From: Natronorubrum sulfidifaciens JCM 14089
GTDB taxonomy: Archaea > Halobacteriota > Halobacteria > Halobacteriales > Natrialbaceae
NCBI RefSeq assembly: GCF_000337735.1
Contig: NZ_AOHX01000045.1
Location: forward strand, 17,230 to 81,229
DNA length: 64,000 nucleotides
Reading direction: 5' to 3'
Under the pieces are notes generated by a model. That model saw only the letters and a program-made list of their open reading frames with translations, was not told where the DNA came from and did not search any database. Both the position numbers and the translations under genes were made by a program. Shown piece by piece: positions 54,533 to 63,634 of the stretch; the stretch's first letter is position 1, and each line of letters opens with the position of its first letter.

Positions 54533-55777
54533 GTGGACGACAACGATCGCTCTATCGTCGGGTTCGTCATGGTCGGACATGCGATGGTGCACACCTACGA
54601 ACTCTCGATTCCGATCCTGATGACGATCTGGCTGCTCGAGTTTTCGACTACTGCGGCGATGTTGGGTGTCGCGGCGACGGTCGGCTACGGGCTGTTCGGC
54701 ATCGGTGCGCTACCGGGCGGCCTGCTGGTCGATCGGTTCGGCTCGCGGACGTTGATCAGCGCCTGTCTGGCGGGGATGGGCTTATCGTTTCTGGCCTTGA
54801 GTCTTGCCTCCGGTGTCGTCGGGGTCACGATCGCGCTGGCGCTGTGGGGAATCGCCGCGAGCATCTATCATCCCGCAGGGCTGACGCTCATCAGCAACGG
54901 CGTCGAGGAACGCGGTCGAGGGTTCGCCTATCACGGGATGGCCGGCAACGTCGGCATCGCTGGCGGCCCGCTGCTCACGGCGGTGTTGTTGCTTGCGTTC
55001 GACTGGCGGGTCGCAGCAGCGATTCTCGCCGTGCCGGCGCTACTCGCTGCCGTCATTGGCATGCGAATCCAGTTCGATCCGACTGCGGCGGTCGAGGTAA
55101 CCGACGGCGGACGAACCCGAGAGATTCCGACATCGCTCGCCGAGTTCGGCAGCGAGACGCGACGGCTGTTCACCCTCGGCTTTCTGCTGGTGTTCGTCGT
55201 CGTCGCGTTCAACGGCCTGTACTATCGGGGCGTCCTGACGTTCCTCCCGGACCTGCTCGGCGATTTCCTCACAGCAGCCGTCGGCGACGTCCGGCCTGGT
55301 TTCTTCGATCCAGATAGCCCAGTCGCCGCGGAGTTCGACCTGTCGCAGTATCTCTACGCCGCGCTGTTGTCGGTCGGCATCGGCGGGCAGTATCTGGGCG
55401 GTCGGCTCACGGATGCGATCGAACCCGACCGCGGACTGATCATCATGCTGTCGCTGCTTACCGTCATCGCGCTGCTGTTCGTCCCCGCGGCACAAGCGGG
55501 ACTGTGGGGACTGTTGGTTATCAGTTTCATCCTCGGCTTCGTCCTATTTGCGATGCAGCCGCTCACGCAGGCGACGATCGCGAAATACTCGAGGCCGGAA
55601 TCCAGAGGGTTCTCGTTCGGCTACACCTACCTCGCGATCTTCGGCATTGGGGCCCTCGGTGCGGCGATCGTCGGGACGACGCTCACCTACGCCTCCGTCT
55701 CGGCCCTGTTCGTCGTGCTCGCGTCCTTCTCAGCGCTTGGAGGCCTGTTCGCGGTCGCGCTCGTGACGCGCTCGTAG
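54533..55777 (+). CDS. MFS transporter
   Basis: 414 residues with about 12 hydrophobic segments, read from GTG 54533 (no upstream ATG in frame). The A-like motif between helices 2 and 3 is GGLLVDRFGSRTLIS, and the second half has GGRLTDAIEPDRGL. It sits between the decayed glcD/decarboxylase fragments and the intact decarboxylase, so uptake of their substrate is a reasonable inference; the actual solute is unknown. Confidence 0.88.
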   Translation: MDDNDRSIVGFVMVGHAMVHTYELSIPILMTIWLLEFSTTAAMLGVAATVGYGLFGIGALPGGLLVDRFGSRTLISACLAGMGLSFLALSLASGVVGVTIALALWGIAASIYHPAGLTLISNGVEERGRGFAYHGMAGNVGIAGGPLLTAVLLLAFDWRVAAAILAVPALLAAVIGMRIQFDPTAAVEVTDGGRTREIPTSLAEFGSETRRLFTLGFLLVFVVVAFNGLYYRGVLTFLPDLLGDFLTAAVGDVRPGFFDPDSPVAAEFDLSQYLYAALLSVGIGGQYLGGRLTDAIEPDRGLIIMLSLLTVIALLFVPAAQAGLWGLLVISFILGFVLFAMQPLTQATIAKYSRPESRGFSFGYTYLAIFGIGALGAAIVGTTLTYASVSALFVVLASFSALGGLFAVALVTRS

Positions 55778-55811
55778 GCGTTCGAGCCCCGGGTTTTGGC
55801 GCAACCTCGAG

Positions 55812-57503
55812 TCAGTCGTGAACTAACACGTCGAGTACGTCGACGCCCTCGCGGGCCAGCGCGTCCTCGAGCGCTCTCTCGATCCCGTCGGGCGATTCCA
55901 CGCGCTCGGCGCGGGCCCCGTGGCTCTGGGCGTTCTGGACGAAGTCGACGGCTGGCTCGAAGTCGATGCCGGTGAACGCGTAGTCGTCCTCCGTGCCGCC
56001 CATGAGTTTCAGCGTGTTGTCCTTCAGGATGCGGTAGTTGCGGTTGTCCGAGATGACAACTGTGAGATCGACCCCATGGCGGGCCGCGCTGTAGATCGCG
56101 TGGGGGTAGTAGAGATAGGAGCCGTCGCCGATGAAGCCGACGACGTCGCGCGGGTCGTCGCGCTGGCTTTCGGCGATGGCTGCACCCACGGACGCAGGGA
56201 GCCCGTAGCCGAGGCCGCCGCCCTTGTTCGAGATGTACTGCTCGGGCGCGAGGTCCCAGCGGGCAAGCATCGCGTACTTCGAGGTGATCCCTTCATCGAC
56301 GACGTACGCATCGCCGGCCACGCGCTCCATCGCATCGACGAGTTCGGCTTTCGACGCTCGAGGGTCGTCTTCGGCGTCGCCCGTCCCCATCTCGGACAGC
56401 TTCGGCTCGGCCATCGCCTTGACCGCGTCGACATGCTCGAGGCGTTCCTCGACGGTCGCGTCGGAAATGCGTTCTCGGACGCGCTCGAGCAGCCCTTGGA
56501 GGATCAAGCCGGGATCACCCACGATGGCTGCGTCGGCGGGCTGGTTCTTGCCGACCTGCCAGTCGTCGTCGCTGAGATGGATACAGGTCGTCTCCGAGTC
56601 GACCAGCGCCTCCTCGTGGCGTGTCAGCGTCGTGTTTGTCGAACAGCCGGCGAAGACGACCGTATCGGTGTCGAGCAACGTCCGGGCGAGGTCTTCGTTC
56701 GGCGGGATGTAGGAGACCCACTGGTCGTGGTCGGTGGGGAAATCCACCTCGGAGGAGAGAATCTCGCCGTGGACGCGAGCGCCGGTCGCCTCCGCGAGGT
56801 CGACTGCCGCAGCGACGGCATCTGCGCCCGACCGCGCGACGTGGTCACCGACGACCAGCACCGGGTTCTCGGCCTCGGCCAGCAGGTCGGCGGCACGCTC
56901 GAGTTGGGCTGGATCGCCGCCGCCGGCGTTTGGAATCGGACCGAGCCGTTCGGGTTCGGCGTCGGTTTCGGCGAGCATGACGTCGAGCGGAAGGCCGAGA
57001 AAGACAGGCCCGGTCGGCGGCGTCATCGCGACGCGAAACGCCCGCCGGAGCATCGTCGGCAACGCGGCGACGTCCAACACCTCGTCGGACCACTTGCAGA
57101 ACTGCTCGGCCATCCCGACGAGTTCGCCGCTCAGAATGGGCTCCTCGTGGCGGAAGTCGGTGCTGTGGTTGCCCGCGGTGACGACCAGCGGCGCGCCGGT
57201 GATCTTGGCAGCATAGAGGTTGCCGAGGCCGTGAGCCAGCCCCGGCGCGATATGGAGGTTCGCCACGCCGACGGGCGTGATCGACTCGTCATGATGGGCG
57301 TGATACCGTCGTGTCTGAGCGTAGCCCGATGCCATCCCGACAGCGATGTCTTCGTGCAATCCGAGGATGTACTCGAGGTCGCTCGTCCCGATCGATTCGA
57401 TGATCGGCAACTCCGTCGTCCCCGGGTTGCCAAAGACGTAGTCGACGCCGTAGGACTCGAGTGCGTCGGCGAAAAGATCGGCACCGGTGTAGCCTGCAGT
57501 CAT
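55812..57503 (-). CDS. TPP-dependent decarboxylase (benzoylformate-decarboxylase/acetolactate-synthase family)
   Basis: 563 residues with the three domains of the family. N-terminal PYR domain: VDYVFGNPGTTELPI and LGLHEDIAVGMASGYAQ, with the catalytic Glu in LHED. Central domain: PVLVVGDHVARSGADAV. C-terminal PP domain: GGLGYGLPASVGAAIAE and FIGDGSYLYYPHAIYSAARH, with Mg/TPP-binding VVISDNRNYRILK (GDG-x-NxxN-like). It decarboxylates a 2-oxoacid; an aromatic oxoacid such as benzoylformate is the usual label. It is divergent from ubiA across a gap with a strong inverted repeat. Confidence 0.9.
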   Translation of the reverse strand: MTAGYTGADLFADALESYGVDYVFGNPGTTELPIIESIGTSDLEYILGLHEDIAVGMASGYAQTRRYHAHHDESITPVGVANLHIAPGLAHGLGNLYAAKITGAPLVVTAGNHSTDFRHEEPILSGELVGMAEQFCKWSDEVLDVAALPTMLRRAFRVAMTPPTGPVFLGLPLDVMLAETDAEPERLGPIPNAGGGDPAQLERAADLLAEAENPVLVVGDHVARSGADAVAAAVDLAEATGARVHGEILSSEVDFPTDHDQWVSYIPPNEDLARTLLDTDTVVFAGCSTNTTLTRHEEALVDSETTCIHLSDDDWQVGKNQPADAAIVGDPGLILQGLLERVRERISDATVEERLEHVDAVKAMAEPKLSEMGTGDAEDDPRASKAELVDAMERVAGDAYVVDEGITSKYAMLARWDLAPEQYISNKGGGLGYGLPASVGAAIAESQRDDPRDVVGFIGDGSYLYYPHAIYSAARHGVDLTVVISDNRNYRILKDNTLKLMGGTEDDYAFTGIDFEPAVDFVQNAQSHGARAERVESPDGIERALEDALAREGVDVLDVLVHD

Positions 57504-57564
57504 GTCTTACTGTGGTACGTACCCCCACATCAACCTGTGCGTTTCGGAGAACGACCCACCACGT

Positions 57565-57595
57565 CGCCCGGTTGCACCGAGTGGTGCGCCGGGCG
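57565..57595. promoter_or_regulatory. Near-perfect inverted repeat against the ubiA promoter
   Basis: cgcccggttgcacc (57565-57578) and ggtgcgccgggcg (57583-57595) pair almost completely around gagt. The right arm ends 3 nt before the ubiA TATA box. The repeat lies in the shared upstream region of ubiA and the decarboxylase, so it is a strong operator candidate. Confidence 0.6.
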
Positions 57596-57598
57596 GGG

Positions 57599-57606
57599 TA
57601 TTATAT
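57599..57606 (+). promoter_or_regulatory. TATA box for the UbiA-like gene
   Basis: TATTATAT ends 23 nt before ATG 57630 and no Shine-Dalgarno is present, consistent with a leaderless transcript. Confidence 0.7.
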
Positions 57607-57629
57607 CGCCGTTCGTTGTCGCTCGAGGC

Positions 57630-58490
57630 ATGGCCCTCGCGAGAGCCGACCGCGGTATCGACGCGACCGCGCGGGCGTTCTGGTCGCAGGTCCACCCCGT
57701 CTTCATGACGCCGCCGCTTGCAGCGTCGCTGTTCGGGGCGATTCTGGCGGGGAGCCTCGAGACAACGCTCGCAGTGATCCACGTCGTCGCGATGTTCGCG
57801 GCGGTCTACACCGCCCACGTCAAAGACGGCTACGTCGACTTCTACGTTCGTGGCGAGGACGACGACCATCCGCTGACCGAACGGGGCTGTCGGGTCGCAC
57901 TCGCGCTCTCGACGGCACTCTTTGCGCTGTGTTGTCTCCTCCTGTTCGTCTTCGTCGACTGGCTTGCCGTCGCACTGGTGGTGCCGACGTGGGTGATCGC
58001 CTACCACCACGCCCCTCAGCTTGATATGAACCCCGTGACGGCGACGGTGGGGTACCCGCTTGGGATCTCCCTCTCCCTGCTCGGTGGGTTCTACGTCCAA
58101 GCCGAGACGTTCGCCGCCGTCCCGCTCGGTTTCGCGCTCGTCTTTCTCGTGCTCCTCTCGGGGATCAAAGTCATCGACGATACACAGGACTACGCGTACG
58201 ACCGCTCGATCGAGAAACGAACCGTCGCCGTCCTCATCGGCCCACAGCGGGCATACACGCTCGCCTACGGCCTGATGATGACGGCCCTGCTCGTCGTGGT
58301 CGGCTTCGCCGTGACTCGAGTCTTCCCACCGACGGCCGTACTCGCAGCGCTTGCGTTCGCCGCGGTCGGGATCGTCGCCCGTCGCGCCGAGCCGGAACTG
58401 GCCACGATGTTGCTGATCCGCGGGTCGTACGTCTTCCTCGCGGTGCTCGTCGCTGCCGTCTGGTTCGAGCCGCTTTCGGGCGTGTTCTGA
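57630..58490 (+). CDS. UbiA-like prenyltransferase
   Basis: 286 residues with about eight or nine hydrophobic segments, from ATG 57630 behind a clear TATA box. Two Asp-rich loops replace the canonical NDxxDxxxD pair: KDGYVDFYVRGEDDDHP after the second helix and DDTQDYAYDRSIEKRT after the sixth. The second fits the prenyl-diphosphate site well; the first is altered. UbiA enzymes attach prenyl chains to lipid or quinone precursors; the acceptor is unknown. Confidence 0.8.
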   Translation: MALARADRGIDATARAFWSQVHPVFMTPPLAASLFGAILAGSLETTLAVIHVVAMFAAVYTAHVKDGYVDFYVRGEDDDHPLTERGCRVALALSTALFALCCLLLFVFVDWLAVALVVPTWVIAYHHAPQLDMNPVTATVGYPLGISLSLLGGFYVQAETFAAVPLGFALVFLVLLSGIKVIDDTQDYAYDRSIEKRTVAVLIGPQRAYTLAYGLMMTALLVVVGFAVTRVFPPTAVLAALAFAAVGIVARRAEPELATMLLIRGSYVFLAVLVAAVWFEPLSGVF

Positions 58491-58614
58491 ACGAGGGTCA
58501 TACTGTCAGACAGCAGTCAGTGAGACGTCGGTCGCGGATTCGCGGCCGTCTCCGGGGGTGACGGCCGCAGTAGTGCGACCGATCTTCGAATCGTTCTGTC
58601 CGACAGTATCAGTT

Positions 58615-60378
58615 CTAGCCTCGATCTGCAACCGGGAGCGTGACGGTCACGACGTTCCCCCGTGGCTCGTTCGTGTTGAACGTCAACATCCCCCCGGAGC
58701 GTTTGACAACCCAGTGAACGACCCACAGCCCCAGTCCGGAGCCGTGATAGAGCGGGTCGATCGAGCGTGTTCCAGTGAGGACATCGATCTCCATCTCCGG
58801 AATCCGTGGCCCGGTATCACCAACGTGAATCCGAGCCGTTCGGTCGTCGCATTCGACGGCGACCTCGAGAACCGGCTGCTCACAGTCGTTGTGAACGACC
58901 GCGTTCTCGAGCAGTTCGATGAGCGCCGCCTCGAGCTCCGGGACGGCGACGACGAGACACGTTTCGGGCAGCGCCCGGGTGATCTCGACGGCCGGATACT
59001 GGGCTGCAACCAAGTCGATGGCTCCCTCGAGTGTCCCGACTAGCTCACGTGCCCGGCGCTCGTGTGGCCCCGAGAGGACGTCGACGATCGTCTGTTTCTT
59101 ATCGATCGTCTCGAGTAACTCGTCGATCGTCTCGATCATCACTGCCGCCTGTTCGTCGCGGTCGCCGTCGCCGTCACGGATCGCCTCGGCATAGCCTCTG
59201 ACGATCGCCATATCGTTTCGGACGTTGTGCCTGAGCAGGTGATTGATGACCTGAAGCTGGCGTTCGCGCTCCTTTCGTTCGGTGATGTCGACTTCGATGC
59301 CGATCATCCGAACGGGCTCACCACTCGCGTCGGTGAGAATCGTCGCCCGCGAGGCAAGCCAATGGACCGTTTCATCCGGTCGCACGATCCTGAACTCGAG
59401 CGAGAAACGCTCTGCTCGTTCGAGTGCGTCCGCGGCTGCTCGATCGACAGTAGGCCTGTCCTCTGGATGGACGTACTCGAGAAAATCGCGGTACGTCCCC
59501 TCGAACGTTCCCGGCTCGAGCCCGAACAGCCGCTCTAGATTCTCGTCCCAGAGCAACTCACCAGTCTCGATGTCCCACGCCCAGATGCCAGCGTCGGCAC
59601 CCTCGAGCGCGAGCTCGAGGCGCTGTCTGCTCTCGCGGCGCTCGAGATAGAACTCGAGAAAAGACAACAGTGTATCGACCAGCGCCACCTCCTCGTCGAG
59701 GAACGGTTCGCTGTCGCCGACAGGACGCACACCGATCGCGGCGACCTCGAGTGCGATCGGCGTCCCATCGTCGGTCTGGGTTCGGACGGAGATCGATTCC
59801 GCAGCCGGGTCAAACCCCTCGGTCGTGACCTGATGTGTGCTGACAGTTACCCGCGCAGCAGTTGCCTCCGGCCGTGTGAACGACGACGGAAGGAAGGTGA
59901 CGAACTGCTCTAAAACGTCCTCGAGAGACTGGGTGGCGTCCTCGAGCAGGTGGGCCGTCAGCTGGACGGCGGTGAACTCCTTGGTTCGCTCGGCAAGCGC
60001 TCGCTCCGTGTGGTGTTTCTCGGCCGCGTTTCGGATCGTTCTGACCAGCAGTTCGTCCCACCCGGGCAGTTGTTTCGAGAGGTAGCCGGTGATCCCGGCG
60101 TCGATTGCTTCGGCGAGCACCGCCTCCGAGGGCGCGTTCGAGAGCAGAATCAGTGACACGCTCGGCGCACGCTCCCGAACCCGCCGGAGAAACTCGAGAT
60201 CGCCGTCGTCCGGCGCAGGGAGATCGACCACGATACAGTCGATCGACTCGGTTGCCAACGTCTCAAGTGCGCCCTCACCCGACGGTGTCTCGTGAATCGT
60301 GACGGCTGCGAGGGCGCGCTCGAGCGTCGCCGCGGACTCGAGATGGTCGGACTGGTCGGCGACGTAGAGAACGTCCAT
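58615..60378 (-). CDS. Hybrid sensor histidine kinase (REC-GAF-like-PAS-HisKA-HATPase)
   Basis: 587 residues from ATG 60378 (MDVLYVADQSDHLE). An N-terminal receiver domain has a phospho-acceptor Asp in CIVVDLPAP and a conserved Lys in GYLSKQLPG. A bridging GAF-like region is followed by a PAS domain (about 265-385; WAWDIETGELLWDENLERLFG, VDITERKERE). The dimerisation box NHLLRHNVRNDM has the phospho-His. An ATPase domain follows (LLENAVVHN, GSGLGLWVVHWVV). No membrane segment, so it senses a cytoplasmic cue. The REC-PAS-kinase order is frequent in haloarchaea. Confidence 0.9.
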   Translation of the reverse strand: MDVLYVADQSDHLESAATLERALAAVTIHETPSGEGALETLATESIDCIVVDLPAPDDGDLEFLRRVRERAPSVSLILLSNAPSEAVLAEAIDAGITGYLSKQLPGWDELLVRTIRNAAEKHHTERALAERTKEFTAVQLTAHLLEDATQSLEDVLEQFVTFLPSSFTRPEATAARVTVSTHQVTTEGFDPAAESISVRTQTDDGTPIALEVAAIGVRPVGDSEPFLDEEVALVDTLLSFLEFYLERRESRQRLELALEGADAGIWAWDIETGELLWDENLERLFGLEPGTFEGTYRDFLEYVHPEDRPTVDRAAADALERAERFSLEFRIVRPDETVHWLASRATILTDASGEPVRMIGIEVDITERKERERQLQVINHLLRHNVRNDMAIVRGYAEAIRDGDGDRDEQAAVMIETIDELLETIDKKQTIVDVLSGPHERRARELVGTLEGAIDLVAAQYPAVEITRALPETCLVVAVPELEAALIELLENAVVHNDCEQPVLEVAVECDDRTARIHVGDTGPRIPEMEIDVLTGTRSIDPLYHGSGLGLWVVHWVVKRSGGMLTFNTNEPRGNVVTVTLPVADRG

Positions 60379-60504
60379 TGCCTGACGAATGTGTTGCAGG
60401 CTTATCAATCGGTTGCAACGTCATGAACGCCGGTATGTAGCCGAACTGGGTACGCGACGTAGGAGTTGTTGGTGAGGAAAACTCGACGTATCAAAACGAG
60501 AATA

Positions 60505-61683
60505 TCAGTTAGTACTGACGATCTTGATGACGTCACCTTCCTCGAGTTCGTACTCTTCCCCAACCTCTCGACTCGACTTCGCGTTGACGGCGTGGAGATA
60601 GCCGTCGCCGATGTCGGAGTGGACGGTGTAGGCGAGGTCGACTGGCGTCGAGCCGTCGGGCAGGAGGAAGGCGTCGGGAAGAACGTTGCCGCTGCCGTCG
60701 GACCACTTCGAGGCGTCCTCGACCGGATAGGCGGTGATGTGCTCGAGCAGATCGTAAACGGCGTAATCGAGCGCCGACTGGACGCCGGTGCCGTCCCACG
60801 CGGCCATCGTCTCGGCGAGCCCCTCGAGGGCCTCGCGCTGGGCGTCAGAGACGTCGTCGCCGATCGCGAGCGTCTCGTCGCCGGGGTCGTAGTCGACGAG
60901 GCCGTTTTCTGCGGCCCGGCGGAGCGCGAGTTCGCCCTCCGCGGTGGTCGGGATCACGGGTTTGTCGAGTTCGAGCAGTTTCTCGACGTTCTCTTGGGGG
61001 GCGACGTCGATCTTGTTCGCCGCGACGACGATCGGTTTGGTGCGCTGGCGGACGTCGCGGGCGAGCGCCTCGCGGTGGTGGTCTTCCCACTGGATGGGGT
61101 CGTCGGGGTAGTCGAGATCCCGCAAGACCATGGCGATCTGAGTCGGCGAGGCACCGAAGCCCGAAAGCATGTCCGCCAGCACGTCGTCGATGTCGAAATC
61201 GGGCGAGCGGGATTTTCGCTCGACGGACTCCCAGTTGTTCTCGACGATGCCCGCCAGCCAGAGGTCCATCTCCTCTTCAACGAAGTCGATGTCCTCGAGT
61301 GGGTCGTGTGCGCCGATATCGACGGGTTCGCCCTTCTCGTTGGTGCCGCCGGAGGCGTCGATGACGTTGACGATCACGTCGGCGTTCGTGAGTTCGTCCA
61401 AGAACTGGTTACCAAGTCCCTTCCCCTCGTGGGCACCGGGGACGAGCCCGGCGACGTCTAACAGTTCGATGGGGACGTAGCGCTTGCCATCCTCGCAGTT
61501 GTCGGCGTTACAGCGTTCCTCGCGCTCGAGGCAGGGGCACTCGGTTCGAACGTAGCTGACGCCCCGGTTGGCGTCGATGGTGGTAAAGGGGTAGTTGGCG
61601 ACGTCCACCTCCGCCATCGTCGCCGCGGTGTAGAACGTGGACTTGCCGGCGTTTGGTTTTCCGGCAAGCGCGATCGAAAGCAT
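60505..61683 (-). CDS. YchF/Ygr210-type OBG-family GTPase
   Basis: 392 residues from ATG 61683 (MLSIALAGKPNAGKST). G1 GKPNAGKST, G3-like LLDVAGLVPGAHEGKGLGNQFL and G4 VAANKID are clear, with a Cys-containing insertion (CPCLEREERCNADNC) typical of the Ygr210 subfamily. The C-terminal TGS domain reads SGNVLPDAFLLPDGSTPVDLAYTVHSDIGDG. The family binds ribosomes and hydrolyses ATP or GTP. Essential-looking housekeeping gene. Confidence 0.93.
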   Translation of the reverse strand: MLSIALAGKPNAGKSTFYTAATMAEVDVANYPFTTIDANRGVSYVRTECPCLEREERCNADNCEDGKRYVPIELLDVAGLVPGAHEGKGLGNQFLDELTNADVIVNVIDASGGTNEKGEPVDIGAHDPLEDIDFVEEEMDLWLAGIVENNWESVERKSRSPDFDIDDVLADMLSGFGASPTQIAMVLRDLDYPDDPIQWEDHHREALARDVRQRTKPIVVAANKIDVAPQENVEKLLELDKPVIPTTAEGELALRRAAENGLVDYDPGDETLAIGDDVSDAQREALEGLAETMAAWDGTGVQSALDYAVYDLLEHITAYPVEDASKWSDGSGNVLPDAFLLPDGSTPVDLAYTVHSDIGDGYLHAVNAKSSREVGEEYELEEGDVIKIVSTN

Positions 61684-61906
61684 GCCTCCCCATAGCATCG
61701 TCCGTTCAAACTGTCTTTCGATTCCCGCGCTCGAGACTGCGTCTGCACTCTCTCTCGAGCCGGGTCAAAGAGGACCGCCTCGAGCCACGATGACTTAATA
61801 GCCGAACAGATGCAGCCGGACGGATTTTCAGCCCCAGTTCGTTCCATCGAGTGCGCGAGATGACAGCACAAACTCGATCGCACCGACGTCTCTCGGTCAC
61901 CGAACC

Positions 61907-62362
61907 ATGAGTGGAACGGTGGTGGTTGCTGGCTGTCTCCTCGTCGTGACGGTCGTCGTCGGTTTGGTGGCTCACGAGTGTGCACACGCGGTGGTGTTGA
62001 CCCTCGCCCGCGTCGAGTACACCGTGACCTACGCGCCCGGGCGATCCGACGGCATCGTCGGGCTCGTGACGAGCTGTCCGTGGGCTGCCGTCCACCCACA
62101 CCCAACCGGCCACGAGTCGGCGACAGTCCTCCGTGTTGCGGCGCTCGCGCCACTCGCCCTCGCGGTCCCCATCTTCGGGCTGGGGTTCAGTGGACTCCTC
62201 CCGGTCGAGTCACCGCTCCTGACGGCGATTGGGATCGGCTGGCTCGCCTGTGCGATTCCCAGCCCGCAAGACTTCTCGGTTGCCTTCTACGCACATCGGG
62301 CCCTCGAGGCCGTCCCGACCGATGGGTCGGACACGGTGACACCCGTTTCCCGCGCCGATTGA
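61907..62362 (+). CDS. Small membrane protein with HExxH motif (metallopeptidase-like)
   Basis: 151 residues with about four hydrophobic segments. The first one contains VGLVAHECAHAVVLTLA, an HExxH zinc motif inside a membrane helix as in site-2-protease (M50)-like families. A later segment (CAIPSPQDFSVAFYAH) carries an Asp that could be the third ligand. Short for a protease; it may be a minimal intramembrane peptidase or an inactive relative. It is divergent from the GTPase. Confidence 0.65.
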   Translation: MSGTVVVAGCLLVVTVVVGLVAHECAHAVVLTLARVEYTVTYAPGRSDGIVGLVTSCPWAAVHPHPTGHESATVLRVAALAPLALAVPIFGLGFSGLLPVESPLLTAIGIGWLACAIPSPQDFSVAFYAHRALEAVPTDGSDTVTPVSRAD

Positions 62363-62452
62363 CGGTCGTCGCACCGTCACCGTACACGAGTTGGCCTCGA
62401 GGCCGTCCGCCGAATAGGCGCACAGTATCACAGCCATCGAGCCGTCACAGAA

Positions 62453-63025
62453 TCAACGCCACCGCACGGAGTAGGCGTGGACAGTCGTCACTGCTGCAAT
62501 GAGACCAGTGATGCTCGCCGCTGCGATGGCCCACGGAATCGAGACGAGTCCAGTCGCGATCGCCGTAAGAAGTAGCCCACAGCCACCCACTGCGGTCGCA
62601 TACCGCCGTGGCCACGGGTCGTGTTCGGTCGTCGCCTCGAGCCCGGTCAGGTACGGAACGAGCTGTGCAGCAAGCGGTGTCGCCTCGATCGTCCCCCGAT
62701 CCTTGTCGTAGTCGATGACGTCATGGGTGTCGAGTTTCGGGAGATGGGTCTGGTACAACGAGATGTACACCCGCTGGCGCTCACTCGAGGTCAGGTTCTC
62801 CACGGTCGTCTCCGCCTCCCAGGCCGCGATCTGCTCGGCAAGCGCACGCAACTGCACCGGCCCATCGGCGCGGTGAAGATAGCGGAGTACGTCGCGCCGC
62901 CGCCGGGTCTGTAAGAGGTGGTACACGTCGTCCGGTTCGAGAGGAGATGGAACGCCAGCAGTCTCGGCGTCCCGAGGCACGTGCCGGACAGCATGGTCGT
63001 CGGTTCGAGACGCGAGACTCACCAT
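62453..63025 (-). CDS. DUF7344 winged-helix protein with C-terminal membrane anchor
   Basis: 190 residues. The DUF7344 wHTH spans about residues 30-125: DDVYHLLQTRRRRDVLRYLH, RQRVYISLYQTHLPKLDTHD and VIDYDKDRGTIEA. Two hydrophobic segments follow (AVGGCGLLLTAIATGLVSI and WAIAAASITGLIAAVTTVHA). It is a predicted membrane-tethered transcription regulator, common in multiple copies in haloarchaea. Targets unknown. Confidence 0.88.
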   Translation of the reverse strand: MVSLASRTDDHAVRHVPRDAETAGVPSPLEPDDVYHLLQTRRRRDVLRYLHRADGPVQLRALAEQIAAWEAETTVENLTSSERQRVYISLYQTHLPKLDTHDVIDYDKDRGTIEATPLAAQLVPYLTGLEATTEHDPWPRRYATAVGGCGLLLTAIATGLVSIPWAIAAASITGLIAAVTTVHAYSVRWR

Positions 63026-63422
63026 TATCGATACTAGCCGAGCAGAGAACAGTTAAGTGTCTTGTCCCATGGGAGACGATAGCAGACAGTCATCGGTGGT
63101 TCGAAAGCAGGGGTGGGTCGCAGAAAGCGACCTGTGATGTATGCTGCCATGGCCACACAGCCACGAGTGGCCACAGTGAGTGAGCACGAGTGAGCGACTG
63201 GGCGTCTCGTTGCGCCCGGTATGCATCGCGGGGTCGGCGATCACGCCGACATACTGTATTCTGTTCTGTCCAATAATAAAGCTAACTCTTGCGGTATATT
63301 CGACTTATTTTCGCTCTAAACTTCATTTTCACCCAATATAATCCAGTAGGGACTTCATAAGTACGATTTTAGGCCAATCATCAGGCGAAAACTGCGGCTC
63401 TGTGAGCTATCGTAGCCACTGA
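63026..63422. other. Intergenic region, AT-rich, no gene seen
   Basis: About 400 bp upstream of the DUF7344 gene, including a conspicuously AT-rich stretch (63265-63380). A TATA-like block (63049-63055, minus strand) could serve the DUF7344 gene. No frame with family character is visible. Confidence 0.4.
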
Positions 63423-63503
63423 TACGGTCTGCTGTACCGATGTCCCGCCGATCACGGGTGGCGGGGTCGGTGAGCGGCGGTCAGTGCCGACAGCAGTCCG
63501 TAT
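63423..63503. repeat. Dispersed ~80-nt palindromic repeat (copy C)
   Basis: It begins tacggtctgctgtacc and ends cgacagcagtccgtat. It is highly similar throughout to copy B (11331-11409). The two halves are imperfect complements of each other over about 32 bases, so a long hairpin can form. The ~130 bp from here to the end of the Bat-type gene (63504-63634) hold no feature I can support. Confidence 0.75.
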
Positions 63504-63634
63504 GAAACGTAGTTACTCGAGGCCAGGCCAACGGCGAGGTCGGCAGTCGCCGAAGGCGTGAGAAGTGAGACGATGATCGCAGGGAGTTACACGGGGTCAA
63601 GGAGAAAGCCCGCGACTTCGGTCGTGGGTGGATC

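Noticed and set aside
55920-57629. Very long open frame upstream of and in frame with ubiA (would give an 856-residue protein)
   Set aside because: The first 570 codons are exactly antisense to the intact TPP decarboxylase and have Arg/Val-rich shadow composition. A TATA box precedes ATG 57630, so UbiA starts there.
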